Part shown: positions 26,085 through 39,094 of the stretch, piece by piece
Layout: the number at the start of each line of letters is the position of its first letter
How positions within the stretch are numbered: position 1 is the stretch's first letter
Source of the DNA: JBQTIQ01 sp052387955
GTDB taxonomy: Bacteria > Actinomycetota > Acidimicrobiia > Acidimicrobiales > JACDCH01
Direction: 5' to 3'
Length of the DNA stretch: 64,000 bases
NCBI GenBank assembly: GCA_052387955.1
Contig: JBQTIQ010000015.1
Location: 4,811-68,810, forward strand
Translations under genes and position numbers: made by a program
Notes under the pieces: model-generated
Told to the model about the DNA's origin: nothing
The model's database searches: none
Seen by the model: only the letters and a program-made list of their open reading frames with translations

Positions 26085-26867
26085 TCAGCCCGTGGGCGCC
26101 GGCCCAGCCTGTGCCGCTACCTCGGTGGCACCGGCGGCGGCCGCCTCGGCGTCGAGGTAGTGCCCCCGCAGCAGAGCTTCGGCGGCAGGTGGCCCGATTG
26201 GCACCAGGTCGTCGTCGAGACGGTAGACGAGCGGGTTCCCGGTCGGGATGTTGAGGCCGACGATGTCGTCGGCGCCCAGCCCCTCGAGGTGCTTGACCAG
26301 CGCCCGCATGCTGTTGCCGTGGGCCGCGACCAGCACGGTGGCGCCGGCCCGCAGGTCGCTCACGGCGTCGTCTTCCCACCACGGCATCGTGCGGTCGAGC
26401 GTGTCCTCGAGGCATTCGGCCCGAGGCAGCACGTGAGGGGGCAGGTGTGCGTAACGGGGGTCGGAGGACACGTCGAACTCGCTGCCGGGCTCGATCGGTG
26501 GGGGCGCGACGTCGTACGAGCGTCGCCACACCAACACCTGGTCGGCGCCGAACTCACGGGCCGTCTCGGCCTTGTCCTTGCCCTGGAGGGCGCCGTAGTG
26601 GCGCTCGTTGAGCCGCCACGACCGCCGTACCGGTACCCACTGGCGGCCACAGGCGTCGAGGGCCAGCTCCGCGGTGCGGATGGCCCGTACCAGCAACGAG
26701 GTGTGCACGACGTCGGGCAGCAGGCCCGCCTCGCCCAGTAGCTGGCCGGCCCGGGTGGCTTCGGCGCGGCCCCGCTCGGACAGGTCGGCGTCCACCCATC
26801 CAGTGAACAGGTTGCGGTCGTTCCAGTCGCTGCGGCCGTGGCGCAGCAGCACGAGCGTGTATGTCAT
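26085..26867 (-). CDS. gpmA: 2,3-bisphosphoglycerate-dependent phosphoglycerate mutase
   Basis: A 260-residue glycolytic enzyme converting 3-phosphoglycerate to 2-phosphoglycerate. LVLLRHGRSDWNDRNLFTGW gives the phospho-His motif RHG (His10), LNERHYGALQGKDKAE holds the substrate-binding ERHYG and catalytic Glu, and VLVAAHGNSMRALVKHLEG the second catalytic His. Start 26867 has a GGGGAT box. The tail after ALLRGHYLDAEAAAAGATEV is Ala/Gly-rich and longer than in many homologues; its coding DNA is duplicated just downstream (26005-26078). Confidence 0.95.
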   Translation of the reverse strand: MTYTLVLLRHGRSDWNDRNLFTGWVDADLSERGRAEATRAGQLLGEAGLLPDVVHTSLLVRAIRTAELALDACGRQWVPVRRSWRLNERHYGALQGKDKAETAREFGADQVLVWRRSYDVAPPPIEPGSEFDVSSDPRYAHLPPHVLPRAECLEDTLDRTMPWWEDDAVSDLRAGATVLVAAHGNSMRALVKHLEGLGADDIVGLNIPTGNPLVYRLDDDLVPIGPPAAEALLRGHYLDAEAAAAGATEVAAQAGPAPTG

Positions 26868-26960
26868 CGGCGATCCCCCGTCACCGGCCACGGTGGCGTG
26901 CCCGCCATGGGGAGAAGTTCATGCGGCACTGCGACCGAGCGTACGCGAGGCTCGGGCCAT

Positions 26961-27045
26961 GAACGTGTTGCCGGCGGTCCCCGGCTACGCAGGCCGGGCT
27001 GGGCCGCGCCTGCGCGGGCGCTCCGGTGTTCGCATCGGCCTGGCC
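26961..27045 (+). repeat. Dispersed repeat family B, copy 2
   Basis: Blocks GTCCCCGGCTACGCAGGCCG, GGCTGGGCCGCGCCTGCGCG and GGCGCTCCGGTGTTCGCATCG match the copies at 9304-9376 (reverse) and 48844-48926. It lies between gpmA and the DUF445 gene and ends at the longest start codon of the latter. Confidence 0.75.
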
Positions 27046-27050
27046 GTCTC

Positions 27051-28355
27051 ATGACACGGGAGCGGTCCCGGCCAACCGCGGCGGGGGCCGGGGCGCAGGG
27101 CCCGATGGCCCTGCCCAACGAGACCGCCCGGCGCCAGGCGATGCGCGACATGCAGCGCCGGGCCACCGGCCTCCTGCTGGTGATGAGCGTGGTGTTCGTG
27201 GTGTCTCGGTACTTCGAGGCTCGGGGCGCGGGGTGGTTGAGCTACGTCCGGGCGACGGCGGAGGCGTCGATGGTCGGCGGGCTGGCCGACTGGTTCGCCA
27301 TCGTGGCCGTCTTCCGCCACCCCATGGGCATCCCCATCCCCCACACCGCGGTGATCCAGGGGCGAAAGGAACAGATCGGCGCCGGCCTGGGAGAGTTCCT
27401 CCAGGGCAACTTCCTCAACGGTGAGGCGGTGGCCGAGCGGATCGCCTCGGTCTCGCCCGCGGTCCGGCTGGCGGAGTGGGCCCAACGCCCGGGGTCGGCG
27501 GCACTGGTGGCCCGGGTGCTGGCCGAGGGGCTCAGCGGGACGGCCGAGACGCTGGGCGACGCCGAAGTCGAGGGTCTGCTCGACGAGCTGGTCATCGACC
27601 GCCTACGGGCGCTGCCGGCGGGCCCTGCCGTCGGGCGCATCCTCGCCGACCTCCGGCGCCAGGACCGTCACCAGGCCATCCTCGACGGTGGCCTCAAGCT
27701 CTTCGACCGTTTCCTGCTCGACGAGGAACAGGCCCTCCGGGCCCGGTTCGGCAAGATCGCCCCCCGCTGGCTCCCGGAGGCGTTCGATCGCAAGGTCTTC
27801 GACCGGGTCCACTCGGGGTTGCGGGCGATGATCGCCGACGCCCTGGCCGATCCTGCCCACGAGCTGCGCCAGAACCTCGACCGGGCCATCGACGATCTCG
27901 TCCGTCGGCTCCAGAGCGACCCCGAGCTCCAGGCCCGGGTCGACGAGATGAAGTCCGACCTGCTCGACCACCCCGAGTTGCGCCGACTGGCGGCCTCGCT
28001 GTGGCCCGAGCTGAAGCGGACTTTGGCCGATCAGGCCGCCGATCCTGCCTCGGCCCTGCGTTCCCGGCTGGAGAACGTCGTCACCGCCACCGCGGCGCGG
28101 TTGGGGACCGACCCGGGGCTGCAGGCCAAGCTCGACGGGGCCGTGGTCAACCTCACCCGGTACCTCCTCGACGAGTACGCCGACACCCTCTCCGAGATGA
28201 TCCGGGGCATGGTCGACCGCTGGGACGGTGGCGCTGTGTCCGAGCAGCTCGAGCTCCTCTTGGGCCGTGACCTGCAGTTCATCCGGATCAACGGCACCGT
28301 TGTCGGCGGCCTGATCGGCCTCTTGCTGCACGTCCTGGCGAAGTTGATCGGATAG
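27051..28355 (+). CDS. DUF445 (YjiN-like) membrane-anchored protein
   Basis: A protein of 434 residues from the ATG at 27051, or 416 from the ATG at 27105; the second start has better family fit and avoids the repeat next to the first. An N-terminal TM (ATGLLLVMSVVFVVSRYF) is followed by the DUF445 hallmark VRATAEASMVGGLADWFAIVAVFRHPMGIPIPHTAVI, a long helical and charged middle part, and a C-terminal hydrophobic helix (VVGGLIGLLLHVLAKLIG) that resembles the first membrane block. Function unknown; some members are linked to envelope integrity. Confidence 0.88.
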   Translation: MTRERSRPTAAGAGAQGPMALPNETARRQAMRDMQRRATGLLLVMSVVFVVSRYFEARGAGWLSYVRATAEASMVGGLADWFAIVAVFRHPMGIPIPHTAVIQGRKEQIGAGLGEFLQGNFLNGEAVAERIASVSPAVRLAEWAQRPGSAALVARVLAEGLSGTAETLGDAEVEGLLDELVIDRLRALPAGPAVGRILADLRRQDRHQAILDGGLKLFDRFLLDEEQALRARFGKIAPRWLPEAFDRKVFDRVHSGLRAMIADALADPAHELRQNLDRAIDDLVRRLQSDPELQARVDEMKSDLLDHPELRRLAASLWPELKRTLADQAADPASALRSRLENVVTATAARLGTDPGLQAKLDGAVVNLTRYLLDEYADTLSEMIRGMVDRWDGGAVSEQLELLLGRDLQFIRINGTVVGGLIGLLLHVLAKLIG

Positions 28356-28389
28356 CAGCAGCGAAGTTGCTGCTGCAACACTCAACTTC
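28355..28389 (+). promoter_or_regulatory. HAIR-like inverted repeats upstream of dnaK
   Basis: Nested symmetric sequences precede dnaK: GCAGCAGC (28355-28362) with GCTGCTGC (28369-28376), and GAAGTTG (28363-28369) with CAACTTC (28383-28389). The second arm contains ACTCAA, part of the HspR (HAIR) consensus CTTGAGT-N7-ACTCAAG. The first pair could instead end transcription of the gene before. As the operon encodes hspR, autoregulation here is expected. Confidence 0.45.
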
Positions 28390-28445
28390 TATCCTGCTCT
28401 GCAGCTAAGGATCCGTCCCACATGCGCAATTCGGAGGCGTCACAC

Positions 28446-30287
<1,842 letters not shown>

Positions 30288-30292
30288 GGACC

Positions 30293-30892
30293 ATGGCCGA
30301 TCCCACCTACGAACCGACCGAGGCCCCGGACGCGCCCGAGGGCCCGCCCGAGGCTGGCCCCGGCGGCCCTGACGGCGCGGCCCCGACCGGTCCCGCCGCG
30401 CCCGAGGATCCCGCCGGGGCCGGCGGCTCCGGCCCCGGCGACGGCCTCGAAGAGGCGGCCGAGGCCCTCGAGTCGGACCTCGACGCGCTGGCCGCCCAAC
30501 GCGACGAGTACCTCGCTCTGGCGCAGCGCCTGCAGGCCGAGTTCGAGAACTACAAGAAGCAGGCCATGAGGCGCAACACCGAGGTCGTCGAAGGGGCCGG
30601 GTCGCGTCTGGCCGAGAGGCTTCTCCCGGTGCTCGACGCCTGCGATGCCGCCCTCACCCACGGGCTCGACGACGTGAAACCGGTCTACGACGCCCTCATG
30701 GACGTGCTCGAGAAGGAAGGGCTGACGCTCCTGTTCCCCTCGGGCGAGCCCTTCGACCCGACCGTCCACGAGGCCGTGATGCACGAGCCGGGACCCGACG
30801 GCGCCGCACCGGAGGTGGCCGAGGTGCTGCGGTCGGGCTACCTGTGGAAGGGCCGCGTCCTCCGGGCCGCCATGGTGAAGGTCAAGGGCTGA
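30293..30892 (+). CDS. grpE: Nucleotide exchange factor GrpE
   Basis: A 199-residue co-chaperone that releases ADP from DnaK. The first ~60 residues are a low-complexity Pro/Gly/Ala/Glu tail, then the long dimer coiled coil (LAAQRDEYLALAQRLQAEFENYKKQAMRR) and the C-terminal beta domain (FDPTVHEAVM... VLRSGYLWKGRVLRAAMVKV). All match GrpE. It begins 5 nt after the dnaK stop, so co-translation is likely. Confidence 0.97.
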   Translation: MADPTYEPTEAPDAPEGPPEAGPGGPDGAAPTGPAAPEDPAGAGGSGPGDGLEEAAEALESDLDALAAQRDEYLALAQRLQAEFENYKKQAMRRNTEVVEGAGSRLAERLLPVLDACDAALTHGLDDVKPVYDALMDVLEKEGLTLLFPSGEPFDPTVHEAVMHEPGPDGAAPEVAEVLRSGYLWKGRVLRAAMVKVKG

Positions 30893-30898
30893 CCGGCC

Positions 30899-32032
30899 GT
30901 GGCTGCGCAACGGGAGTGGTTCGAGAAGGACTATTACCAGACCCTGGGGGTGCCCGAGACGGCCACCCCCAAGGAGATCACGAGCGCCTACCGCCGGCTG
31001 GCCCGCAAGTACCATCCCGACGCCAACCCCGGTGACTCGAGCGCCGAGGAGAGGTTCAAGGAGATCTCGGCCGCCTACGACGTCGTGGGCGACGAAGCCC
31101 GGCGCAAGGAGTACGACGAGGTCCGCAAGCTCGGCCCGATGGGCGCCGGCTTCGGAGGTGGCGGCGGGCCCGGCGGGCACACGTTCTCGACCGACGATCT
31201 CGGCGACCTGGGGGGCCTGTTCGGCAACCTCTTCAACCGGGGCCGGGGGCCGACCGGGCGCCAGTCCCGGGGCGCTGGGCCCCAGCGGGGGACCGACCTC
31301 GAAGCCGAGCTCCAGCTGTCCTTCGAGGGCGCGGCCCAAGGGGTGACGACCAGCGTCAACATCACCAGCGACGTCACCTGCCACACCTGTCACGGCACCG
31401 GGGCCCAGCCCGGGACCAGCCCCCATCCCTGCCCCCGCTGCGGGGGCCGGGGAGTGCTCGACGACAACCAGGGCTTCTTCTCGCTGTCGTCGCCGTGCCC
31501 CCAGTGCCGGGGCAGCGGCTACGTCGTCGACGACCCCTGTACCACCTGCCGGGGTGCCGGAGTGGAGAAGAAGGCCCGCCAGGTCAAGGTTCGGGTGCCG
31601 CCGGGCGTGAACGACGGCCAGCGCATCCGCCTCCAGGGCCGGGGCGGGCCAGGCCGCAACGGAGGCCCCAACGGTGACCTCTTCGTGGTGGTGAGCGTCG
31701 CCGAGCATCCCCTCTTCGGCCGCCAGGAACGCCACCTCACCATCACCGTGCCGGTCACGTTCCCCGAGGCCGTCCTCGGGGCCGAGGTGAAGGTCCCCAC
31801 CCTCGACGGCCCTCCGGTGACGATCAGGGTCCCCCCCGGCTCACGATCGGGACGGACGCTGCGGGTCAAGGGCCGGGGCGTGCCCGCCGACGGCTCGGGC
31901 CCCGCCGGCGACCTGCTCGTCACCATCGAAGTCGTGGTGCCCTCCAAGCTGACCAGCGCCGAGCGCAAAGCGGTCGAAACCCTCGCCTCCGCCGCCACCG
32001 GCTCGCCCCGCGACCACCTGGGGGTCTTCTGA
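30899..32032 (+). CDS. dnaJ: Chaperone DnaJ
   Basis: A 377-residue type I Hsp40 with GTG start. J domain: DYYQTLGVPETATPKEITSA and KYHPDANPGD with the HPD triad. A Gly-rich linker (GAGFGGGGGPGG) follows, then four CxxCxGxG zinc repeats (CHTCHGTG, CPRCGGRG, CPQCRGSG, CTTCRGAG), then the C-terminal client domains. It stimulates DnaK ATPase and delivers clients. Gap of 6 nt from grpE and 2 nt to hspR. Confidence 0.97.
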   Translation: MAAQREWFEKDYYQTLGVPETATPKEITSAYRRLARKYHPDANPGDSSAEERFKEISAAYDVVGDEARRKEYDEVRKLGPMGAGFGGGGGPGGHTFSTDDLGDLGGLFGNLFNRGRGPTGRQSRGAGPQRGTDLEAELQLSFEGAAQGVTTSVNITSDVTCHTCHGTGAQPGTSPHPCPRCGGRGVLDDNQGFFSLSSPCPQCRGSGYVVDDPCTTCRGAGVEKKARQVKVRVPPGVNDGQRIRLQGRGGPGRNGGPNGDLFVVVSVAEHPLFGRQERHLTITVPVTFPEAVLGAEVKVPTLDGPPVTIRVPPGSRSGRTLRVKGRGVPADGSGPAGDLLVTIEVVVPSKLTSAERKAVETLASAATGSPRDHLGVF

Positions 32033-32034
32033 CG

Positions 32035-32430
32035 ATGATGGACGGCCGCGAACGGGCACGGGCGCTCTACGTGATCTCGGTGGCGGCCGAACTGGCCGGC
32101 GTGCACCCCCAGACACTGCGCATCTACGAGCGCAAGGGGCTGGTCGACCCGGCCCGCACCGGCGGCGGCAGCCGCCGCTACAGCGAAGACGACATCGACC
32201 AGCTGCGGCGCATCCACGAGCTCACCGACGAAGGCCTCAACCTCGCCGGCGTGAAGCGGGTCATGGCCCTCGAGGCCGAGGTCACCCGGCTGCGGCGAGA
32301 GGTGGCCGAGACCCGGGTGGCGGCGGTGGCGGCGGTCGAGGACGCCCACCGCCAGCACCGCCGCGACCTGGTGCCGTTGCGGCAGAGCATCGTCCCCTTC
32401 GAAGGCGGCCGCCGGCCGCAAGGACGGTAG
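32035..32430 (+). CDS. hspR: Heat-shock repressor HspR (MerR type)
   Basis: A 131-residue MerR-type regulator. YVISVAAELAGVHPQTLRIYERKGLVDPARTGGGSRRYSEDDIDQL is the HspR winged-helix region, followed by IHELTDEGLNLAGVKRVMALE and a long coiled coil. HspR represses the dnaK operon and clpB by binding HAIR sites, with DnaK as co-repressor. Fourth gene in the operon, so it should control its own transcript; the candidate site is at 28355-28389. Confidence 0.95.
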   Translation: MMDGRERARALYVISVAAELAGVHPQTLRIYERKGLVDPARTGGGSRRYSEDDIDQLRRIHELTDEGLNLAGVKRVMALEAEVTRLRREVAETRVAAVAAVEDAHRQHRRDLVPLRQSIVPFEGGRRPQGR

Positions 32431-32437
32431 GAACGAC

Positions 32438-34918
<2,481 letters not shown>

Positions 34919-34982
34919 CCCCCGAGGCTCGGGCCGATTGTCCGCGGGCGCTCGTCGGCCTTCTGAGCCGGGCGCCCTGTGG

Positions 34983-36326
34983 TCAGCCCAGGGCCCCGGC
35001 GTCGTCGCCGGCGCCCGGCCTCGACGCGGTCGACAGAAAGGCGCCCACCAGTTGGCGGGCCACCGTGGGCGTGACCGTGGCGGTGCCCAGGCACAGGATG
35101 TTGGCGTCCTCGGCCTGACGGGCGATGCGCACGGCGACCACATCGGTGCCGGCCACGGCTCGCGCCCCGGGCAGACGGTTGGCGGCCATGGCCGCGCCGG
35201 AGCCCGATGCGGTGCAGGTGACGACGAGCCCGGCCTCGCCACCGGCCACGGCCAGCCCGGCGGCGGCGCCGGCCTCGACCCAACCGGCTCGGCCGTCGCC
35301 CACCGAGAGGTGCACGACGACAAGGCCCCGGGCCCGCAGATCGGACTCGATCAGCCCCGCCAGTCCGGTGCCCTCGGCATCGGTACACAGGCCCACGAGG
35401 CGCGTCCCGGCGGTCGGCGCCGGCCCGGGACCCGGGTCTGCTCCCGGGCCCGGTCCCTCGGGCTCCGGCCGCGGCCGCTCTGGGGCCGGCGCCAGGGCGA
35501 CCGGCGCAGGTTCGTCGGAGCGGGGGACGACGGGGACCGGTTGAGTACTCGGCCCGGGAGCGGGCTCGGTGGCGCCGTCCCCTCCACTCCTGGCGGTGCC
35601 TGTCGGCCCGGGGCCGAGGAGCCGCTCCCCCGAGCCTCCGTGGTCCACCGGTCCGCTACGGCTCTCGTCGCCGCCGGCGGTGACCGCTCTTGCGGGCCGG
35701 TCGAGGCCGGCCAGCACGACGGCCCGCTCGCACAGGGCGACCAGCTCGTCGAACGTCGCCTGGCAGGCCGGATGGTTGGCACCCCGGAGATCGGCCACGT
35801 CGTCGGTCGTGTCGTGGCCCAGCAGGTCCGCGGGTGCCCTCCCCTCGCTGGCCCGGGCGAGCCAGTCCTCCAATGCCTCGCCGGCGCTCCGGGGCCCGAG
35901 CCGTTCCCCGCGGCGCACGAGCTCGCGCAAGGTGAACGTACGCCCGAACGATCGACGGTCCAGGACCACCACCTCCCGGGCGTGCTGGCGGGCGAGCGTG
36001 ATCACGAGGTCGGCGGCGGCGATGTCGGGCCGGGCCAGACGGCGGCTCTGGTGGCCGCCGGCGTTCAGCCCGTGGCGGGCCATCACGTCTGTGACCGTCG
36101 CGTCGGCCGAACGCCCACCGGCCAGCAGGCCCGCCGAGCGCACCTGCACCGGCGCCCGGCCGGCGAGGCGGGAACGCAGCAGCGCGGCCACCATCACCGA
36201 ACGGCAGGTGTTGGCGGTCGAGACCACCAGCAGCCGGGACCCCTCGACGGTGGGCTCCGGCGCGGTGGCCGCCCGGGCGGGGCCGCGCCCGGCCGCTCGT
36301 TGGCGGCGCTGGGCCCGACTGCTCAC
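34983..36326 (-). CDS. Fusion of low-molecular-weight phosphatase-like and RpiB-like domains, both lacking key residues
   Basis: A 447-residue two-domain protein (GTG start at 36326). Residues ~30-215 are LMW protein tyrosine phosphatase-like, but the P-loop reads VVSTANTCRS where the family has VCTGNxCRS; the nucleophile Cys is Ser36 (TCG codon). A Pro/Gly-rich linker of ~80 residues follows. Residues ~305-440 resemble ribose-5-phosphate isomerase B (CTASGSGAAMAANRLPGARAV; DANILCLGTATV), yet the catalytic His of the DHAG motif is Ala (TDAEG) and the later His is Thr. In many bacteria the two genes are neighbours, which explains the fusion. Probably a non-catalytic, perhaps regulatory, protein. 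Confidence 0.75.
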   Translation of the reverse strand: MSSRAQRRQRAAGRGPARAATAPEPTVEGSRLLVVSTANTCRSVMVAALLRSRLAGRAPVQVRSAGLLAGGRSADATVTDVMARHGLNAGGHQSRRLARPDIAAADLVITLARQHAREVVVLDRRSFGRTFTLRELVRRGERLGPRSAGEALEDWLARASEGRAPADLLGHDTTDDVADLRGANHPACQATFDELVALCERAVVLAGLDRPARAVTAGGDESRSGPVDHGGSGERLLGPGPTGTARSGGDGATEPAPGPSTQPVPVVPRSDEPAPVALAPAPERPRPEPEGPGPGADPGPGPAPTAGTRLVGLCTDAEGTGLAGLIESDLRARGLVVVHLSVGDGRAGWVEAGAAAGLAVAGGEAGLVVTCTASGSGAAMAANRLPGARAVAGTDVVAVRIARQAEDANILCLGTATVTPTVARQLVGAFLSTASRPGAGDDAGALG

Positions 36327-36408
36327 CGGGCCCGTCCCGCCGCCGGCTCCGGCGCCGCCGTCCCTGCCGACCGTGCGCCGGGACGGGCGATCTCGGGGCT
36401 CGGCGCCG

Positions 36409-37338
36409 TCATCGGGACCGGTACCACTCGACGGTGTTGCGCAGGCCGTCGACCAGCCCGACGGGCGTGGCGTCGGGGAACATGGCCCTGAGCCGGGCGG
36501 TGTCGGCCTGAGTGTGGGCGACATCGCCGTGGCGGAAGGGCTGGTGCTCGACGTCGAGAGCACGGCCGAGGACGGCTTCCAACCCGGCGACCAACTCGAG
36601 CAGCGAGACCCGGGAACCGAAGGCGAGGTTCACGGGCTCGGGATGGGCGACCCGCCGGGCGGCGGCGTCGGCCACGACGTCGCACACGGACCCGACGTAG
36701 GTGAAGTCGCGGGTCTGGCTGCCGTCGCCGTGCACCGGCAGCGGCCGGCCCTCGAGGGCGGCGGCGACGAAGGCGGGCACGACCGCGGCATAGACGTGAC
36801 CGACCGCCTGTCGGGGGCCGAACACGTTGAAGAACCGGAAGGTCAGCACCGGCAGCCCCCAGACCGTGGCCCACGCCTGGCAGTAGGCCTCGACGGCCAC
36901 CTTGGTGGCGGCATAGGGGCTCACGGGAGCGGCGCGTTGGTCCTCGTGGCGGGGAAGTCCCGGGCCTGCGCCGTACACCGACGACGACGACGCCACCACC
37001 AGGTGGGGGACCTCAGGAGCTCGGCGGACGGCCTCGAGGACCGCCAGGGTGCCCTCGACGTTGGCCCGATGCGTTGCCGCGGGGTCGGCGATCGAGCGGG
37101 GCACCGACCCCAGCGCGGCGAGGTGGACCACGGTGTCGGCGCCGGCCATGGCGGCGTCGAGGATGGCCGGGTCGAGCACCGACGCCTGGTGGAAGACGAC
37201 GTCGTCGACGCCATCGAGGTTGTCGGCCGTGCCCGTGGAGCAGTCGTCGATCACGACCACGTCCCAGCCGTCGGCCTGGAGCCGCCGCACCAGGTTCGAG
37301 CCGATGAACCCGGCGCCGCCGGTGACCAGTGCGCGCAC
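36409..37338 (-). CDS. NAD-dependent epimerase/dehydratase (UDP-glucose 4-epimerase-like)
   Basis: A 309-residue extended SDR with GTG start at 37338. RALVTGGAGFIGSNLVRRL is the NAD-binding GxxGxxG, VVHLAALGSVPRSI follows, and ASSSSVYG with YAATK supplies the Ser-Tyr-Lys triad. FRFFNVFGPRQ and the C-terminal DFTYVGSVCDVV fit sugar-nucleotide 4-epimerases and related 4,6-dehydratases. It probably makes a nucleotide sugar for surface glycans. It lies 82 nt upstream of the phosphatase/RpiB-like gene on the same strand. Confidence 0.9.
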   Translation of the reverse strand: MRALVTGGAGFIGSNLVRRLQADGWDVVVIDDCSTGTADNLDGVDDVVFHQASVLDPAILDAAMAGADTVVHLAALGSVPRSIADPAATHRANVEGTLAVLEAVRRAPEVPHLVVASSSSVYGAGPGLPRHEDQRAAPVSPYAATKVAVEAYCQAWATVWGLPVLTFRFFNVFGPRQAVGHVYAAVVPAFVAAALEGRPLPVHGDGSQTRDFTYVGSVCDVVADAAARRVAHPEPVNLAFGSRVSLLELVAGLEAVLGRALDVEHQPFRHGDVAHTQADTARLRAMFPDATPVGLVDGLRNTVEWYRSR

Positions 37339-37565
37339 GGGCCCGACGGTAACCGCGGCGGCAGGCCGGGCCCCCTGCCCCTGGCGAAGGCGATCGTGCT
37401 GACGGTTGCGTTGCGTCGGGTCCCCGGCGGTCCATGACAGGTTTCGTGCGAGCGCCTCTCGGGGGCGCCGCCGAAACTCGACTGCCGGCAACGAGCGGAG
37501 TGAGGACGGCAACTCGGTCCACTAGTCTCGATCGGTCACAACGCCATCTGTAAGGAGTCGGGCCT

Positions 37566-38843
37566 GTGCCAGCGACCGTTGTCGTGGGCACCCAGTGGGG
37601 CGACGAGGGCAAAGGTAAGTACACCGACCTCTTCGCCAAGGAGATGCACGTCGTCGTCCGCTATCAGGGCGGGCACAACGCGGGCCACACGCTCGTCGTC
37701 GACGGGCAGAGCTTCGCGCTCCAACTGGTGCCGAGCGGCATCCTCTACGACCACATCACGCCCGTCATCGGCAACGGGGTGGTGGTCGACCCCCGCGTCC
37801 TGCTGGCCGAGGTCGAACTGCTCACCCGGCGGGGTGTCGACTGCAGCCGACTGAAGCTGTCCAACAACGCCCACCTCATCCTGCCGTACCACCAGGAGCT
37901 CGACCGGGTGGTCGAACGCCACCTGGGCAAGAGCAAGCTGGGCACAACCAAGCGGGGCATCGGCCCCGCCTACGCCGACAAAGCCAGCCGCGTCGGCCTC
38001 CGGGTGCAGGACCTGTTCGACCGGCGCATCTTCGAGCAGAAGCTCGACATCGTGCTGCGGGAGAAGAACGCGGTCCTGGCCAAGGTCTACAACCAGCTCC
38101 CGGTCGATCGTGACGAGATCATCGAGACCTACCTCGACGTGTATGCCCCCCAGCTGGCGCCGTACCGCTGCGACACCGTGCCCTTCGTCCACGAGGCTCT
38201 CGAAGCCGGCAGCCACGTGCTGCTCGAGGGTGCCCAGGCCACGTTCCTCGACCTCGACCACGGCACCTATCCCTATGTCACCTCGTCGAACCCGGTGGCC
38301 GGCGGCGCCTGCACCGGCGCCGGCGTGGGGCCCCGGCACATCGACCGGGTCGTCGGCGTGGCCAAGGCCTACCTGACCCGAGTGGGATCAGGGCCGTTCC
38401 CCACCGAGCTCTTCGACGACACCGGGGCCCTGCTCGTCGACCGGGGCCACGAGTTCGGCACCAACACCGGCCGGCGTCGCCGCACCGGATGGTTCGATGC
38501 CGTCATGCTGCGCCACGCGGTGCGGGTCAACTCGCTGTCCGAGCTCGCCCTCACCAAGCTCGACGTCCTCGACCCGTTCGAGTCGCTCCAGGTGTGCGTG
38601 GCCTACGAGTACCAGGGCGAGCGGCTGACCGACTGGCCCGACGACCAGACGGTGCTGCACAACGTCACCGCCGTGTACGAACAGCTGCCGGGCTGGCGGC
38701 GTGACCTCACCGCCGTCACCGAGGCCCACGACCTGCCCGCGGCGGCCCGCCGCTACGTCGAGTTCCTCGAAGCGCAGGTCGGTGTCCCCGTGCACCTCGT
38801 CGGCGTCGGGCCCGGCCGCGAGCAGTTCGTCGACGTCGGCTGA
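37566..38843 (+). CDS. purA: Adenylosuccinate synthetase
   Basis: A 425-residue GTP-dependent enzyme joining IMP and aspartate. VVGTQWGDEGKGKYTDLF is the P-loop with catalytic Asp, GHNAGHTLVV the IMP site, and GTTKRGIGPAYADKASR the second signature. RTGWFDAVMLRHA and VHLVGVGPGREQFV complete the family pattern. GTG start with AAGGAG upstream. It is separated from purD by 251 nt that hold repeat family C. Confidence 0.97.
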   Translation: MPATVVVGTQWGDEGKGKYTDLFAKEMHVVVRYQGGHNAGHTLVVDGQSFALQLVPSGILYDHITPVIGNGVVVDPRVLLAEVELLTRRGVDCSRLKLSNNAHLILPYHQELDRVVERHLGKSKLGTTKRGIGPAYADKASRVGLRVQDLFDRRIFEQKLDIVLREKNAVLAKVYNQLPVDRDEIIETYLDVYAPQLAPYRCDTVPFVHEALEAGSHVLLEGAQATFLDLDHGTYPYVTSSNPVAGGACTGAGVGPRHIDRVVGVAKAYLTRVGSGPFPTELFDDTGALLVDRGHEFGTNTGRRRRTGWFDAVMLRHAVRVNSLSELALTKLDVLDPFESLQVCVAYEYQGERLTDWPDDQTVLHNVTAVYEQLPGWRRDLTAVTEAHDLPAAARRYVEFLEAQVGVPVHLVGVGPGREQFVDVG

Positions 38844-38896
38844 GTGTCGCCTTCACTCGCTCGGCTCGCTCCGTTCTGGCGAGCCCAGCGGCGTCC

Positions 38897-39005
38897 ACCT
38901 CCGGCGGGCCTGTGCCGCCTGCGGGCGCCGAAGCCGCCCTCCGGCGGATATGCGGGGGTGGCCCCCTGGCCCCCGCATCCCCTGTGGCTCCGCCGTACAG
39001 GGCGT
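38897..39005 (+). repeat. Dispersed repeat family C, copy 1
   Basis: Blocks CCACCTCCGGCGGGCCTGTG, GCCCTCCGGCGGATATGCGG, CCCCGCATCCCCTGTGGC and TCCGCCGTACAGGGCG. The same blocks occur in reverse at 49044-49150. It fills most of the gap between purA and purD. Confidence 0.75.
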
Positions 39006-39094
39006 CCGCCTCGAAGGCTCGTCGTGGTCGCCGGGACTAGGCATCGGCCCGGCCTGGCAACGCGCCGCCGGGCCCTGAGCGAGGCGACGGAGCG

